A stretch of 64,000 bases of DNA from an uncultured Collinsella sp. (GCA_900755685.1 CAAEHI010000011.1:1-64000); one strand, 5' to 3'. Positions 33,474-42,331 are shown, counted from the first letter of the stretch. The notes: generated by a model not told the origin, from the letters alone. Program-made: numbers and translations.

Positions 33474-35232
33474 GATGATGTCTCGCCGTCGCCTGTTTGA
33501 GGCGGCTGCCGGCGCGCTGTTGCTTTCGGGCTGTTCGTCTCAGGACGAATCCTCGACTAAAAAGGTCAAAAAGCAGGACAAGATTAAAAAGGCCGAGGCC
33601 TCCGACCAGTCCAAGCACCTGCGCGATAAGGACGAGCTGTACGAGGTTTACGACGACTCGGGCATTGTGACCATGTACCTGACGGTCTCGCGCGGTAACA
33701 GCTCCGAGAACACCGACCACAGCTGGGTAGAGATCAATACGTACTCGGTGTATGACTATGCCGACATGGGCGTGACGCGCTATCAGGTTATGGGCCTGCT
33801 GCAGCCGGGCGACGAAGACGGCCCGGTGGCCGGTGAGGTTGGCTATGGCGAGGAAGCGCCCAATGCTACCGTGCAGGTGCGTGGCCAGACGTCGAGCATG
33901 AACTCGCAAAAGAATTACAAGGTTGAGCTCAAAAAGGGCAAGGGTAGCTGGCGCCAACAGCGCGCGATTGCGCTCAACAAGCACATGGGCGAGGGTATGC
34001 GTTTTCGCAACAAGATGGCCTACGACCTTATCCACGGGATTCCCCAGATGATGGGCCTGCGCACGCAGTTTGTGCATCTTTGGGTGTGCGACCAGACCGA
34101 AAAGTCCAACGACACCTTTGAGGACTACGGCCTGTTTACGCAGGTGGAGCAGCTCAATAAGACGGCGCTTAAGGCGCACGGCTTGGATAAGAACGGGCAT
34201 CTGTATAAGGTGAACAGCTTCGATTTCCATCGCTACGAGGACATCATTAAGCTCGCCGACGATCCCGACTACAACCAGGCTAAATTTGAGGGCATGCTCG
34301 AGATTAAGGGCGATTCGGACCACACCAAGCTCATCGAGATGCTCGATGCGCTCAACGACGAATCGCAAAAGATCGATGACGTGCTCGACACCTACTTTGA
34401 TACCGAGAATCTGGTCTATTGGTTGGCGTTTCAGATCCTGACGGGCAACTGCGATACGCAGAACCGCAACTGCTATCTGTACAGCCCGCTTAACTCCAAG
34501 GTCTGGTACATCCTGGATTGGGATAACAACGGCATGCTGCGTAAGCTTGAGCTGAGCCTGACGGGGTTCTCGGATTATGCGAGCTGGGAGCGCGGCGTAA
34601 GCAACTACTGGGGCAACGTGCTATTCAATCGTGCGCTGCGCAGCAAGGCGTTCCGCGGTGAGCTCGATCGCGCCGTCAAGGACCTGCGCTCGTATATGAC
34701 CGAGGCACGCCTGACCAAGATGATCAAGCACTACCGCGAGGTGACTGAATCCCTGGTCTTTGCTTCGCCCGATATCGACAATCTGCCTGTCACCAAGGAC
34801 CAATACGAGCAGATCGCCGCGGCGATTCCCTCCGAGATCGAGGAGAACTACAAGAGCTTTCGCGAGAGTTTTAAAAAGCCCATGCCGTTCTACATCGGCG
34901 TGCCGCAGATCGATAACGGTAAGCTGCGCATTAACTGGGATGCGTCCTACGACTTTGAGGCGCGCGACATTCGCTACACTGTAGATCTTGCGCGCGACTA
35001 TGCCATAAGCGACGTGGTCTTTAAGGCCGAGGACGTGCTGCTTCCCGAGGTGACCTGCGATGCGCCCGATGCCGGCCAGTATTTTGTGCGCGTGCGTGCC
35101 ACCAACTCCGACGGTTATAGGCAAGATGCGTTTGACTACTATGTGACCGACGACGGCAAGCACTACGGCATGAAGTGTTTTTACGTGCAAGACGGCGGTA
35201 AGGTCGTGGAGGACACGTATGAGGAGGGCTAG
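33463..35232 (+). CDS. CotH-family kinase-like lipoprotein
   Basis: A 589-residue exported protein of the CotH spore-coat kinase fold. The N-terminus SRRRLFEAAAGALLLSGC has a twin-arginine-like run and a lipobox with Cys24, so it is probably a lipoprotein. Metal/catalytic candidates are Asp331 (GNCDTQNRNCYLY) and Asp352/Asp354 (YILDWDNNG), and VQVRGQTS with QKNYKVELKK is the ATP-site beta-hairpin. The C-terminal ~90 residues look like a fibronectin-III domain. CotH proteins phosphorylate extracellular proteins; its place in the Pel operon suggests modification of a surface partner or the polymer. Confidence 0.8.
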   Translation: MTDRMMSRRRLFEAAAGALLLSGCSSQDESSTKKVKKQDKIKKAEASDQSKHLRDKDELYEVYDDSGIVTMYLTVSRGNSSENTDHSWVEINTYSVYDYADMGVTRYQVMGLLQPGDEDGPVAGEVGYGEEAPNATVQVRGQTSSMNSQKNYKVELKKGKGSWRQQRAIALNKHMGEGMRFRNKMAYDLIHGIPQMMGLRTQFVHLWVCDQTEKSNDTFEDYGLFTQVEQLNKTALKAHGLDKNGHLYKVNSFDFHRYEDIIKLADDPDYNQAKFEGMLEIKGDSDHTKLIEMLDALNDESQKIDDVLDTYFDTENLVYWLAFQILTGNCDTQNRNCYLYSPLNSKVWYILDWDNNGMLRKLELSLTGFSDYASWERGVSNYWGNVLFNRALRSKAFRGELDRAVKDLRSYMTEARLTKMIKHYREVTESLVFASPDIDNLPVTKDQYEQIAAAIPSEIEENYKSFRESFKKPMPFYIGVPQIDNGKLRINWDASYDFEARDIRYTVDLARDYAISDVVFKAEDVLLPEVTCDAPDAGQYFVRVRATNSDGYRQDAFDYYVTDDGKHYGMKCFYVQDGGKVVEDTYEEG

Positions 35233-36010
35233 CGCGCTGCTTGAGCGCTTGGCGGCTCCGCCTGTACGTACCACGCAGGAGCGTTACCGCCACGAGCTCA
35301 AATATCTCATTAACGAGGGCGAGCACTCCGCGCTTGCCTGTCGCATGGCGCCGGTTTTTAAACTGGACAAGCATGCGCGGGCGGGTGGTTACACCATTCG
35401 CAGCCTGTATTTTGACGACTACTGCAACTCGGCCTACGAGGAAAAAGACGCCGGCATTCTCATGCGCAAAAAGTATCGCGTGCGCATCTATAACGGCAGC
35501 GACAAGGTGATTAAGCTCGAGCGCAAAAAGAAGTACGGTAGCTGGATCTATAAGGAGGGCGCGCCGCTCACACGTGGCGAGTTTGAGCAGATTCTGGCTG
35601 GCGACTACGGCTTTTTGCTGAGGAGCCCTTATCCGCTCTGTCGCGAGTTCTACATCGAGTGCATCTGCAACATGATGCGCCCACGGACCATTGTGGACTA
35701 CGAGCGCGAGCCGTGGGTGATGGACGAGGGCACCGTGCGCATTACGTTTGACATGAATGTGCGTGCCGCGGTGGGAAGCTTCGATATCTTTGACGTGACG
35801 CTGCCCGCGTTGCCGGTCCTGGAGCCCGGTAAGCTGGTGATGGAGGTCAAGTTTACGGAGTTTTGCCCGCAGCTGGTGCGCGATATGGTGCCGCCGGGCG
35901 CGGCCGAACTCACGGCGGTCTCTAAGTACTGCCTGTGTTATGACAAGACCGCCTACCTGCGCGGATTTAATTACTGGGAATCGGATTTTGGGAACCGAGG
36001 GGATATTTAG
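35219..36010 (+). CDS. VTC-domain (polyphosphate polymerase-like) protein
   Basis: A 263-residue VTC-domain protein of the triphosphate-tunnel fold. Alternating charged strands RHELKYLINEGE, IRSLYFDDYCN, KKYRVRIYNG, VIKLERKKKYG and LVMEVKFTEF line the tunnel with Arg/Lys and Glu residues. Yeast Vtc4 makes polyphosphate from ATP; bacterial single-domain members commonly sit beside CotH and DUF4956 genes. There is no membrane helix, so it probably works at the inner face with the DUF4956 protein. It overlaps the CotH gene by 14 bases. Confidence 0.85.
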   Translation: MRRASALLERLAAPPVRTTQERYRHELKYLINEGEHSALACRMAPVFKLDKHARAGGYTIRSLYFDDYCNSAYEEKDAGILMRKKYRVRIYNGSDKVIKLERKKKYGSWIYKEGAPLTRGEFEQILAGDYGFLLRSPYPLCREFYIECICNMMRPRTIVDYEREPWVMDEGTVRITFDMNVRAAVGSFDIFDVTLPALPVLEPGKLVMEVKFTEFCPQLVRDMVPPGAAELTAVSKYCLCYDKTAYLRGFNYWESDFGNRGDI

Positions 36011-36013
36011 ACC

Positions 36014-36679
36014 ATGAGCACCAGGGACTTTTTTAAGAACTCCGTCTTGGAGGCGTTCGGTCAGGTCGACCCTGCCAAGATTGGCCTTTCGCTGCTCGTG
36101 GCGCTCGCCATGGGCATCCTGATCTATTACGTGTACAAGCGCTTTTTTACCGGCGTGGTGTATTCGCGTAGCTTTGCCGTGACGCTCGTGGGCATGTGCG
36201 TGCTCACCTGCATGGTCACGCTCGCGATCTCGACCAACGTGGTCATCTCGCTCGGTATGGTCGGTGCTCTGTCCATCGTCCGCTACCGTACGGCGGTCAA
36301 GGACCCGCTCGACCTGCTGTATCTGTTTTGGGCCATTACCACGGGCATTACGGCAGGCGCCGGCATGTATGCGCTCGTGGGGCTTACGGCAGTGGTGATC
36401 GTGGTGATGATTGCCGGCTTTGCGAGCCACCAGGACAAGGCGCGCGTGTACATGATGGTCATCCACTACACGGGCCAGACCACCGGCGACGATATCGTGC
36501 GCGCGTTTGGGCGCACCAAGTTCACCGTCAAGTCCAAGACCATGCGCGGCGACAAGGTCGAAATGGCTGCCGAGGTGTTCTCGGATGGTGTAGATATGCC
36601 CTATGCTGACGCCATCCGCGCGCTCGACGGCGTGGAGGACCTAACGCTCATCCAGTACAACGGCGAGTACCACGGCTAA
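36014..36679 (+). CDS. DUF4956 membrane protein
   Basis: A 221-residue protein with about four membrane helices in the first 140 residues (IGLSLLVALAMGILIYYVYK, FAVTLVGMCVLTCMVTLAI, LGMVGALSIVRYRTAVKDP, ITAGAGMYALVGLTAVVIVV) and a soluble C-terminal domain. The SLGMVGALSIVRYRTAVKDPLD signature is typical of DUF4956. It is the usual partner of VTC-domain proteins; the function is unknown, perhaps a channel or anchor for polyphosphate synthesis. Last gene of the Pel-type operon. Confidence 0.8.
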   Translation: MSTRDFFKNSVLEAFGQVDPAKIGLSLLVALAMGILIYYVYKRFFTGVVYSRSFAVTLVGMCVLTCMVTLAISTNVVISLGMVGALSIVRYRTAVKDPLDLLYLFWAITTGITAGAGMYALVGLTAVVIVVMIAGFASHQDKARVYMMVIHYTGQTTGDDIVRAFGRTKFTVKSKTMRGDKVEMAAEVFSDGVDMPYADAIRALDGVEDLTLIQYNGEYHG

Positions 36680-36685
36680 CTATGT

Positions 36686-36709
36686 TCCGGCGTTTTAACA
36701 AACGCCGGA
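36686..36709 (+). terminator. Hairpin at the end of the Pel-type operon
   Basis: TCCGGCGTTT-TAAC-AAACGCCGGA, a perfect 10-bp stem without a strong T-run, 7 bases after the DUF4956 stop. Confidence 0.5.
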
Positions 36710-36745
36710 CCGCTCGACGCTGCGCGGGCATCTGCCGGGCGATCT

Positions 36746-36800
36746 GCCGCTCAAACCGTCGCTCGCGTACATAAAGTACGCTTCGCTCCTCTTTCGCGGC
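36746..36800. repeat. 55-bp structured repeat, copy 1
   Basis: The outer arms GCCGC/GCGGC and an inner stem GCGTAC/GTACGC enclose TCAAACCGTCGCTC and TTCGCTCCTCTTTC. Copy 2 lies at 44407-44460 with a compensatory change in the outer arms. Confidence 0.75.
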
Positions 36801-36889
36801 ACCTCGCCACGGCAGCTGCCCGCTCGCTGACGTTTGCTCGACCTGGGTGGGCGGATTTTGTTCGGATGCCGTCTTCACGGGTATCATGG

Positions 36890-36903
36890 TGAAAGCGATT
36901 TCA
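36890..36903 (+). promoter_or_regulatory. LacI-type operator upstream of the sucrose repressor
   Basis: TGAAAGCGATTTCA, a perfect palindrome except for its two central bases, 15 bases before the repressor start. It matches the two sites before the PTS gene, implying autoregulation. Confidence 0.65.
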
Positions 36904-36918
36904 ATGACAGGGGTGCTC

Positions 36919-37899
36919 GTGGTAAAGATGAAAGATGTGGCCGAGCTGGCTGGCGTTTCGAGCGCCGCCGTCTCGCGCTACCTCAACGGTGGATATATCT
37001 CGGCGGACAAGTCCGAGCGCATTAAGCAGGCGATTGAGTTGACCGGATACGTGCGATCCAGCCAGGCTCGCGCGCTGCGCACCGGTTCCACCAAGCTCAT
37101 CGGCGTCATCGTACCTAAGATCAACTCGGAATCCGTGAGCCGCATTACCGCCGGTATTGGCCAGGTGCTCGGTCGCCGTGGCTACCAGATGCTGCTTGCC
37201 AATACCGATAACGCCCCCGATCGCGAGCTCGAGTACCTCGATTTATTCCAAAACCACCCGGTCGATGGCATTGTGCTGGTGGCAACCATGATCACCGACG
37301 AGCACCGTCGCGCGATTGAGTCGTGCCGTGTGCCCATTGTGTTGATCGGCCAACATGTCGAGGGTGCGGCGTGCGTCTATCACGACGATTACGAGGCTGC
37401 CTTTGAGCTGGGCCGTGCGCTTGCGGGTCGCGTGGACGGCAAGATCGCCTACATTGGAGTTACCGAAGAGGACCGCGCGGCCGGTTATGACCGCCGTCGC
37501 GGTTTTGAGGCCGGCTTGCGCGCCGCGGGTAACCCGCTCGATGCCGCCTTGATTCGCCTGGGCTCGTTTACGCTCGACTCAGGCTATGGTGCAGCACGTG
37601 AACTGCTTTCCGTCGCTCCCGATGTTTCGTTTATCGCGTGCGCGACCGATACCATGGCGGCGGGCGCGCTTCGTGCCATCGATGAGGTTCGCGGCGTGGG
37701 CGAGGGCATGCATCGCGTAAGCGGTTTTGGCGACAACGCGTTTTTGCGCGCGCTGACGGGCGGTATTCCCACCGTGCATTATGGCTACCTGACCAGTGGC
37801 GTGGAGGCGACCAATATGTTGCTCAACACGCTCGATGACGAGGAGGGGGAGAGCGGTCTTAAGACGCTCAAGCTTGGCCATCAGCTTATGAATGTCTAG
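36919..37899 (+). CDS. scrR: LacI-family sucrose operon repressor (ScrR-like)
   Basis: A 326-residue LacI/GalR regulator. The helix-turn-helix is MKDVAELAGVSSAAVSRYLN with hinge YISADKSERIKQAIELTGY, followed by the periplasmic-binding-protein-like sensor domain (IGVIVPKINSESVSRITAGI, DGIVLVATM, YIGVTEEDR, CATDTMAAGALRA). GTG 36919 with AGGGG upstream is chosen; ATG 36904 and ATG 36928 are alternatives. It precedes sucrose PTS and GH32 genes and has matching operators before itself and the PTS gene. Inducer is probably sucrose-6-phosphate or fructose. Confidence 0.8.
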   Translation: MVKMKDVAELAGVSSAAVSRYLNGGYISADKSERIKQAIELTGYVRSSQARALRTGSTKLIGVIVPKINSESVSRITAGIGQVLGRRGYQMLLANTDNAPDRELEYLDLFQNHPVDGIVLVATMITDEHRRAIESCRVPIVLIGQHVEGAACVYHDDYEAAFELGRALAGRVDGKIAYIGVTEEDRAAGYDRRRGFEAGLRAAGNPLDAALIRLGSFTLDSGYGAARELLSVAPDVSFIACATDTMAAGALRAIDEVRGVGEGMHRVSGFGDNAFLRALTGGIPTVHYGYLTSGVEATNMLLNTLDDEEGESGLKTLKLGHQLMNV

Positions 37900-37986
37900 G
37901 TTTTGGGCACGTCTGCCTGCCTCTGAGCCCTTATGTTTGTCTCAAAACTACCATTCGCCGGCTAATTCCTACCGTTCATCCTGGTG

Positions 37987-38026
37987 TGAAAACGATTACA
38001 GATATATGAAACTGAAAACGATTACA
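37987..38026 (+). promoter_or_regulatory. Tandem LacI-type operators before the PTS gene
   Basis: TGAAAACGATTACA occurs twice (37987-38000 and 38013-38026), with centres 26 bp apart. Both match the site at 36890. Confidence 0.75.
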
Positions 38027-38082
38027 GTGTAAGTGTCAAAGATGGCCGGGTGCAGATGCGCCCGTTGGAGGAAAGGGAAGTC

Positions 38083-39483
38083 ATGGACTACCGCAAATCA
38101 GCCCAAGAGGTGCTCGACAACGTCGGTGGCGCCGACAACGTTGTTTCGGCCGCACACTGCGCCACGCGTCTACGCTTGGTGATTGCCGATAACGCCAAGG
38201 TTAACAAGGAGGCCCTCGAGAATATCGACGGCGCAAAGGGCGTCTTTGAGGCCCAGGGCCAGCTCCAGATTATTTTTGGTACCGGCACCGTCAACAAGGT
38301 CTACGACGACTTCATTGCGCTCAGCGGCGTCGAGGCTGCCACCAAGGCCGAGGTCAAGGAGGCCGCGGCGCAGCAGCAGAACATCTTTATGCGTGCCATT
38401 AAGGTGCTCGGCGACGTCTTTGTCCCCATCATCCCCGCCATCGTGGCTTCGGGCCTGCTGCTGGGCATTATGAGCGCACTCAACTTTATGGCCTCCAACG
38501 GCTTTATCGCGCTCGACACCAATAACTTTATCTACAAGATCGCCGACCTGGTCTCGGGCACGTCCTTTGGCATTCTGCAGATCCTGATCGGTTACTCCGC
38601 CGCTAAGGCCTTTGGCGCCAACCCGTATCTGGGTGCCGTCGTCGGTGGTGCATTCATCAACTCCTCGCTGCAGAGCGCCTACACGGTTGCCTCCGAGGGC
38701 GTTCAGACCATGGTCACCGTCATTCCCGGCGTGTACAGCTTTGAGTGGGTCGGCTATCAGGGCCATGTGATCCCCATCGTCATCGCCTGCGCCATTCTGG
38801 CCTTCCTCGAGAAGCGCCTGCACAAGATCGTTCCCGAGATGTTCGACCTCTTTGTGACCCCGCTTGTCTCGGTGTTCGTGACCGTGCTCGTGACGCTCGT
38901 TGCCGTCGGCCCCATCTTCGTCTGGGCCGAGAATGCCATCCTCGGTCTGATCCAGGCCCTGCTGACCCTGCCTTTCGGCATCGGTTCCTTTATCGTCGGC
39001 CTCTTCTATGCCCCCACGGTCGTTACCGGTATCCACCAGATGTACACCGCCATCGACCTGGGCCAGCTCGCCCAGTACGGTGTGACCTACTGGCTGCCCA
39101 TCGCCAGCGCTGCCAACATCGCTCAGGGTGGCGCCGCGCTCGCCGTTGCCTTTAAGACCCGCGATGCCAAGATCAAGGGCTTGGCGCTTCCTTCGGCTCT
39201 GTCCGCCTTCATGGGCATTACCGAGCCGGCCATCTTTGGTGTGAACCTGCGCTTCTTTAAGCCCTTCATCGCCGGCTGCATCGGCGGCGGTTGCGGTGCC
39301 CTGGTCTGCGCGCTCACCTCGCTTGCTGCTTCCGGCACCGGCGTTACCGGTATCTTCGGTATCCTGCTGTGCCTGGCCCAGCCCGTGCAGTACGCGATCA
39401 TGTTTGCGGTCGCCGCGCTGGTTTCCTTTGGCGTCTCGTTTGTCCTGTACAAGGACGAGCCTAAGGCTTCCGAGCAGGCCTAA
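38083..39483 (+). CDS. scrA: Sucrose-specific PTS enzyme IIBC
   Basis: A 466-residue membrane permease that imports and phosphorylates sucrose to sucrose-6-phosphate. The IIB domain (residues 1-~90) has phospho-Cys26 in SAAHCATRLRL; the IIC domain has about ten helices, with GITEPAIFGVNLR in the last third. No IIA domain is present, so it relies on a glucose-type IIA encoded elsewhere, as usual for the sucrose family. ATG 38083 is chosen behind GGAGGAAAGGGA. Controlled by the two operators upstream. Confidence 0.85.
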   Translation: MDYRKSAQEVLDNVGGADNVVSAAHCATRLRLVIADNAKVNKEALENIDGAKGVFEAQGQLQIIFGTGTVNKVYDDFIALSGVEAATKAEVKEAAAQQQNIFMRAIKVLGDVFVPIIPAIVASGLLLGIMSALNFMASNGFIALDTNNFIYKIADLVSGTSFGILQILIGYSAAKAFGANPYLGAVVGGAFINSSLQSAYTVASEGVQTMVTVIPGVYSFEWVGYQGHVIPIVIACAILAFLEKRLHKIVPEMFDLFVTPLVSVFVTVLVTLVAVGPIFVWAENAILGLIQALLTLPFGIGSFIVGLFYAPTVVTGIHQMYTAIDLGQLAQYGVTYWLPIASAANIAQGGAALAVAFKTRDAKIKGLALPSALSAFMGITEPAIFGVNLRFFKPFIAGCIGGGCGALVCALTSLAASGTGVTGIFGILLCLAQPVQYAIMFAVAALVSFGVSFVLYKDEPKASEQA

Positions 39484-39503
39484 GAGCTTTTGATTGATGG
39501 GGT

Positions 39504-39528
39504 GCCCGCGGGTTGTATACTCGCGGGC
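39504..39528 (+). terminator. Hairpin between scrA and scrB
   Basis: GCCCGCG and CGCGGGC pair around an 11-base loop, followed by GTTTCCC. Possibly a partial terminator lowering scrB relative to scrA. Confidence 0.45.
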
Positions 39529-39590
39529 GTTTCCCGTATCTGGTGCCGATCTCTGGCGCCTTGTTATTTTCGATCCGTTAGGACTTTGAT

Positions 39591-41132
39591 ATGTCTAATG
39601 CCCTTGGTCGCGACCTTGCAAAGCTGGTCGCCGCTGTTGACACCGCCGCCTCTGAGTGCGGTCATGGCGCGTATGGCCAGCGCTTCCACATTATGCCGCC
39701 GGCGGGCTGGCTCAACGACCCCAACGGTCTTTGCCAGGCGGGCGGCGTGTTCCATGCCTATTTTCAGTATGCGCCGTTTGATGTCGAGGGTGGCGTTAAG
39801 GTCTGGGGCCATGCGACGAGTCGCGATCTTATGACGTGGGGCTATGTTGGAGCGCCGTTGCTTCCCGACGAGCCGTTCGACTGTCATGGCGTGTACTCGG
39901 GCTCCGCGCTTGCCGAGAACGGCCGCATTCGCGTACTGTACACAGGCAATGTGAAGCTTTCCGATGCTGAAGGCACGTACGACTACGTCAATTCCGGTCG
40001 CCGCGCCGATACTGTTTATGTCGAGAGCGTTGATGGACTTGCCGGTCGGGAGTTCAGCCAAAAGCGCGTGGTGCTGGCGTCCGAGGATTATCCCGAGGAT
40101 TTGACCTGCCACGTGCGTGACCCCAAGGTGTGGCGCGATGATGATGGGCGTTACCACATGGTGCTGGGCGCGCGTCGTCGCGTGGACGGGCCTCATGTCG
40201 AGAGCCGTTTTTGCGCGATGCACGGCGAGGGTGCCGGGCGCGATGTGGGCGAGATCCTGGTGTATGGTTCGGCGGATATGCTGAACTGGGAGCTCGAGAG
40301 CCGTGTGTCTACGCCCGAGCGTTTCGGCTTTATGTGGGAGTGCCCGGGGTATCTTGAGCTTAAGGCCGATGACGGTGTGCCGGTGAAGTTCCTATCCTTC
40401 TCTCCTCAGGGGCTCGAGGGCGGTCGTTGGGACCGCGGCAACGTATACGCTGCTGGCTACATGCCTGTAACGGGCGACATTACCGGTGGTGACGGTGCCT
40501 ATGAGCTGGGCGAGTTCCGCCTGTGGGACGCCGGTTTTGACTTCTATGCTCCGCAGGAGTTCACGGCCGAGGACGGTCGCCACATTCTGATCGGCTGGAT
40601 GGGTATGCCCGATGAGCCGACCTATGGCAACGCACCCACCGTGGTGCGCGGCTGGCAGCACTGCATGACGGTGCCGCGCGAGCTTACGGCCGGTGCCGGC
40701 GGCGTGGTACTGCAGCAGCCGGCGCGCGAGATCGAGCGCCATTATGCCTCGGTGCGTGTGGGGGAGGGCTCGTTGGAGGTCGCCGGCGACGCCTGCTTTG
40801 ACGTTGTTGTCGACGGTGTCGGCGGCGCGTTTACCGCGATCGTTGATGGCGAGCTGAAGCTGGCGTTTGTGCCCGCCGAGGGCGAACTGCCCTCGCGCTT
40901 TGAGATGCGATTTACCGATGAGGGTTGTGCTTCTGCTGGCTGCGGTCGTACCGTGCGCTGGGAGCCCGTCGACGAGGTTCGTAACGTGCGCATTGTTGGC
41001 GATGCCTCGTCGGTCGAGGTGTTTGTCAACGACGGTGCGCTTTTGTTCTCCACACGCATCTACCCTGCGACCTATGGCGTGTCCGTTGACGCTCCGGGTG
41101 CGAGCGTGACCTATCACACGCTCAACATCTAG
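39591..41132 (+). CDS. scrB: GH32 sucrose-6-phosphate hydrolase
   Basis: A 513-residue cytosolic beta-fructosidase that splits sucrose-6-phosphate into glucose-6-phosphate and fructose. The GH32 catalytic residues are all present: nucleophile Asp43 (WLNDPNG), transition-state Asp177 (VRDPKVW) and acid/base Glu250 (WECPGY). A five-bladed propeller is followed by a C-terminal beta-sandwich (SVEVFVNDGALLFSTRIYP). No signal peptide. It follows scrA in the same direction. Confidence 0.9.
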   Translation: MSNALGRDLAKLVAAVDTAASECGHGAYGQRFHIMPPAGWLNDPNGLCQAGGVFHAYFQYAPFDVEGGVKVWGHATSRDLMTWGYVGAPLLPDEPFDCHGVYSGSALAENGRIRVLYTGNVKLSDAEGTYDYVNSGRRADTVYVESVDGLAGREFSQKRVVLASEDYPEDLTCHVRDPKVWRDDDGRYHMVLGARRRVDGPHVESRFCAMHGEGAGRDVGEILVYGSADMLNWELESRVSTPERFGFMWECPGYLELKADDGVPVKFLSFSPQGLEGGRWDRGNVYAAGYMPVTGDITGGDGAYELGEFRLWDAGFDFYAPQEFTAEDGRHILIGWMGMPDEPTYGNAPTVVRGWQHCMTVPRELTAGAGGVVLQQPAREIERHYASVRVGEGSLEVAGDACFDVVVDGVGGAFTAIVDGELKLAFVPAEGELPSRFEMRFTDEGCASAGCGRTVRWEPVDEVRNVRIVGDASSVEVFVNDGALLFSTRIYPATYGVSVDAPGASVTYHTLNI

Positions 41133-41154
41133 GCGATTCGTCGCATATCGGCGC

Positions 41155-41208
41155 TATACTGCAGCCGTTGCCCACGATGCGGGGAACACCCGCATCGTGG
41201 GTTTTTGT
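41155..41208 (+). terminator. Terminator after scrB, downstream of a possible promoter
   Basis: A 12-bp stem (CCCACGATGCGG with its complement, 41171-41201) is followed by TTTTTG. A TATACT box at 41155-41160 precedes it, so it may instead be an attenuator in the leader of the next gene, whose GTG lies 21 bases on. Confidence 0.7.
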
Positions 41209-41228
41209 TTTCGAAGGGACGGTGCCGC

Positions 41229-42218
41229 GTGGACGTGCAACAGCTAGAAGATGCCTGGGCTTTGAGAGCCAGCGCGCGTGAGGCGCGTTTTGTCGCTGCC
41301 CGGCATGTGCCGGCAGCGCTGTCGCTGCTGGGAATCGTGCGTCCCGGTGACCGCCTGGTGGCCTTTGCGGATGACTTTACCGAAGCGTTTGCGAGCGGCT
41401 TTGATTGCTGTGATGTCGCGCTGGTGGGTTCGCCGTCTGCTGATGCGTTTGCTGCAGCGTCCAAGGGTTTTGATGCTTCGCTTGATGCCGAGGGTCCGCA
41501 CCTGTGGTGGTTCGTTAACTCTATCGGCGGGTTTGGTCTGCGTGTGCCCGATCTGCGTGCGCTGGGTCGGGCGGCGCGTGAGGCCCATGCGCTGCTGGTT
41601 GTTGACAACACCGTGGCGTCGGCTTTTGGCTGCGATCCGCTGCGGCTGGGTGCTGCGCTGTCGTTCGAAGCGCTTGACCGTGTGTGCGCCGGTGAGGCTC
41701 CACGCAAGCTCGTTGCTGCTTCGGTGGCGCGCTCGCAGCTCAAGCGCCATCGTATGGATGCCGCTGCCGAGTGCGCGCATGCGCTGCTCGAGGGGTGCGG
41801 ATTGGCCGCACTCGACTTGTCCTCCGATGAGGCTGAGGTTCTAGAGCACGGGCTCGACACGCTCGACACCTGCATGCAGGCACACTTCGACCGCGCGCGT
41901 GCACTGGCCGAGTATTTGGCCGCGAACGAGATGGTGCACGGCGTGCGCTATCCCGGGCTGACCTCGCATCCCGACCACGCGGTTGCAACGGGAATCCTCG
42001 AGCACGGCTTTGGCCCGGCAGCTGAGTTTGATCTTATCGAGCGCAGTGCGGGCGATCTCTTTGATGCTTTGCCGGGGGAGTTCCGCACATCGCCGGCTGG
42101 CGGCGCAACGACGCGCCTTTCGGCCCCACGCGGCAAGCAGGGGAGCACCGTCCGCCTCTTCGCCGGCACCGACGACCCCTTGATCGTGGCCGCCACCCTC
42201 GATAATGCCCTCCGATGA
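41229..42218 (+). CDS. Degenerate trans-sulfuration (Cys/Met) PLP-enzyme-like protein
   Basis: A 329-residue protein related to cystathionine gamma-synthase/lyase enzymes. LLVVDNTVASAFGCDPLRLGA is the conserved VDNT region, and TSHPDHAVA and GSTVRLFAGTDDP match the C-terminal substrate-site motifs. However the PLP-lysine segment (normally SxTKYxxGH after VDNT) is replaced by LSFEALDRVCAGEAPRKLV, so the Schiff-base lysine is not evident, and the N-terminal third is shortened. It may have a non-catalytic or altered role. GTG 41229 follows AAGGGACGG. Its stop overlaps a long inverted repeat. Confidence 0.65.
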   Translation: MDVQQLEDAWALRASAREARFVAARHVPAALSLLGIVRPGDRLVAFADDFTEAFASGFDCCDVALVGSPSADAFAAASKGFDASLDAEGPHLWWFVNSIGGFGLRVPDLRALGRAAREAHALLVVDNTVASAFGCDPLRLGAALSFEALDRVCAGEAPRKLVAASVARSQLKRHRMDAAAECAHALLEGCGLAALDLSSDEAEVLEHGLDTLDTCMQAHFDRARALAEYLAANEMVHGVRYPGLTSHPDHAVATGILEHGFGPAAEFDLIERSAGDLFDALPGEFRTSPAGGATTRLSAPRGKQGSTVRLFAGTDDPLIVAATLDNALR

Positions 42219-42291
42219 TTTTTCTGGGACGGGGATTAAAAAATCATTAGGTACACAATGATTTTTTAATCCCCGTCCCAGAAAAATCATC
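42214..42291. repeat. Perfect inverted repeat with 35-bp arms
   Basis: Arms at 42214-42248 and 42257-42291 are exactly complementary around an 8-base loop. The left arm overlaps the stop of the PLP-like gene. The core GGGACGGGGATTAAAAAATC with A/T runs at the outside could act as a bidirectional terminator for it and for the convergent regulator gene. Confidence 0.8.
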
Positions 42292-42331
42292 TATGGTGAC
42301 CGACCAGCTAAAAAGCCCCGTCCCAAATTGG

